NCBI RefSeq assembly: GCF_009932395.1
Contig: NZ_LSRS01000001.1
Location: 420,741 to 484,740 of the forward strand
Source of the DNA: Sporotomaculum syntrophicum
Lineage (GTDB): Bacteria; Bacillota; Desulfotomaculia; Desulfotomaculales; Desulfallaceae
DNA length: 64,000 nucleotides
Direction of reading: 5' to 3'
Shown here one piece after another: positions 62,887 through 64,000 of this stretch. Each line of letters opens with the position of its first letter. The first letter of the stretch is position 1. A program made the translations under genes and the position numbers. The notes under the pieces are model-generated. The model was given only the letters and a program-made list of their open reading frames with translations, was not told the DNA's origin and ran no database searches.

Positions 62887-63111
62887 TTATTTTATCCCCT
62901 GCTTGGTCCTCCTGTAGGTAACCTCCCCCTTAGCCACTTCCTTTAGCGCCGCTGAAACGGGTTTACCTACTAACCATGTTTTTTCCTCTTGATCTTGTTG
63001 TAACGCAATTTCCGTTATTTGACGTGCACGTTTGGCCGCTATTACCACCAGGGTATACCGGCTATCTACGTGTTCCATTAAAATATCTAAAGAAGGTTTA
63101 TTCATGGCCAT
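62887..63111 (-). CDS. rpoZ: RNA polymerase omega subunit
   Basis: A 74-residue subunit. Features NKPSLDILMEHVDSRYTLVV and AKRARQITE, then GKPVSAALKEVAKGEVTYRR. Supports beta' folding. Starts ATG 63111 or 63105; 180 bases after gmk with no gene between. Confidence 0.95.
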   Translation of the reverse strand: MAMNKPSLDILMEHVDSRYTLVVIAAKRARQITEIALQQDQEEKTWLVGKPVSAALKEVAKGEVTYRRTKQGIK

Positions 63112-63291
63112 TAGAACGTCAAACCTCCAACTATAAATATCGTTATCTATGTTGCATTATTTAGTCATCTTTATAGTATATTCCATACAATTTAATTTAC
63201 TATGTAATAACCTCACCCTGCCAAAATTAATTCTGCTCCATAACATATTCGTTAAATCAGCTTGGTTAAATACTAAACTGGTGCAGGCTTG

Positions 63292-63903
63292 CTAGTAGTT
63301 ATGCAAAAGCAAATCTATATCAAAAAGCCTGGGACGGCATCTTTCCGCAATGACAATAGCACATAACCTTTGTACGGTTTCCGCTAAGTCATCGTTAATG
63401 AGCAGATAATCATACCTGGGTATTTCTTTAATTTCCTTTTCCGCCCACTGCATTCGCTGTTCAATATCTACGCTGCTGTCCGTGCCCCTGTTTTTTAGAC
63501 GCCTAGCCAACTCAGCCCGGGACGGAGGCAATAAAAAAACTAGCACGCTATCGGGATACCGACTCTTAACGTGCAGAGCACCCTGGACATCAATTTCCAA
63601 AACGACATCTACGCCCCGGCTAAGCGCCTCCAGCACCGGCTTCTGCGGTGTTCCATAATAATTCCCGTAGACATCGGCCCATTCCAGCAACTGATTCCCT
63701 GCGATCATTGCCTCAAACTGTTCCCGGTTCAAAAAATAATAGTCTACCCCGTCCTGCTCCTGGCCGCGCGGTTTTCTCGTCGTTGCAGATATAGAAAGCT
63801 GCAAATTGGCCAGTTCTTTGAACAAGCCCTGGCATACTGTTCCCTTGCCGGACCCGGATGGGCCCGATACCACGATTAAGCTCCCCCGGGTGCTACTCTT
63901 CAT
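63292..63903 (-). CDS. gmk: Guanylate kinase
   Basis: A 203-residue kinase: P-loop [34 protein letters not shown] and [11 protein letters not shown]. Converts GMP to GDP. ATG at 63903 overlaps remA end by 11 bases. Confidence 0.96.
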   Translation of the reverse strand: MKSSTRGSLIVVSGPSGSGKGTVCQGLFKELANLQLSISATTRKPRGQEQDGVDYYFLNREQFEAMIAGNQLLEWADVYGNYYGTPQKPVLEALSRGVDVVLEIDVQGALHVKSRYPDSVLVFLLPPSRAELARRLKNRGTDSSVDIEQRMQWAEKEIKEIPRYDYLLINDDLAETVQRLCAIVIAERCRPRLFDIDLLLHNY

Positions 63904-64000
63904 CGTTAACGACAACACTGTCCTTATTGACCAAACGGTGGGCCACTGTTTCAGGCTGTACAGCTGAGAGTATGACGTGATCGCTGTCTGTTATGATGAC
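63893..64000 (-). CDS. remA: RemA (DUF370) extracellular matrix regulator, cut by window edge
   Basis: Minus frame from the edge to TAG at 63893-63895 encodes [20 protein letters not shown] then [15 protein letters not shown], the typical C-terminus of RemA/DUF370. RemA is a small DNA-binding matrix and osmolyte regulator. Its place before gmk is universal in Firmicutes. Confidence 0.85.
   Translation of the reverse strand, partial: VIITDSDHVILSAVQPETVAHRLVNKDSVVVNDEE

Overview
The window looks like a chromosome segment of an anaerobic, spore-forming Clostridia member of the Desulfotomaculum/Pelotomaculum (Peptococcaceae) type. The evidence is the sporulation genes (gpr, an alpha/beta-type SASP, ylbJ, a GerC-type germination lipoprotein), Firmicute house-keeping order (remA-gmk-rpoZ-coaBC, fapR-plsX-fabH-fabK-fabD-fabG-acpP-fabF-rnc), frequent TTG/GTG starts with strong AGGAGG-type ribosome binding sites, and ferredoxin-like proteins. 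The species cannot be named from sequence alone. No rRNA, tRNA or CRISPR array was seen. One transposase fragment lies at the left edge.

Layout. 1-320: 3' end of an IS1634/IS4-type transposase. 451-7380: phosphate module, with phoP-phoR on + converging on a minus-strand pstC-pstA-pstB-phoU-pstS operon that has PhoP-box-like repeats upstream. 7663-21065: accessory mixture (dicluster ferredoxin protein, NodB deacetylase, trkA-trkH potassium uptake, NRDE protein, hemerythrin, orphan GerC, dtd, a zinc-ribbon protein with 39-residue repeats, a small monooxygenase, an S-layer-homology protein). 21219-30605: ftsY, rnc and the type II fatty-acid synthesis operon under FapR, then rpmF and a DUF177 gene. 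30862-37760: ylbJ, coaD, rsmD, gpr, SASP, recG, rpmB. 37924-42086: FMN-riboswitch-controlled ribD-ribE-ribBA-ribH. 42100-43080: an AT-rich islet with a frameshifted gene and a small partner gene. 43118-44732: a two-helix membrane protein beside a BusR-like GntR/RCK_C regulator. 44837-53000: rpe, rsgA and a signalling/cell-wall cluster (PASTA kinase, PBP, RodA/FtsW, PP2C phosphatase, two FHA proteins). 53013-64000: translation, primosome and nucleotide genes (rlmN, rsmB, DUF116, fmt, def, priA, cysK, coaBC, rpoZ, gmk, partial remA).

How it works together. PhoPR and Pst/PhoU sense and import phosphate. FapR couples malonyl-CoA level to the fab operon. Free FMN shuts the rib operon through a riboswitch and terminator. 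The kinase/phosphatase/FHA set most likely couples peptidoglycan signals to elongation or sporulation.

The most interesting observations are: (1) a 61-base leader element present twice, before two unrelated genes, whose stem shows two compensatory base-pair changes; (2) a ~150-base structured repeat flanking ribE on both sides, with its 57-59 base core inverted between the copies; (3) an orphan BusR-like predicted c-di-AMP regulator next to an unknown membrane protein, with a shared 9-base half-site near both; (4) fabK, which seems to start at an AUA codon; (5) the frameshifted gene pair in the AT-rich islet.
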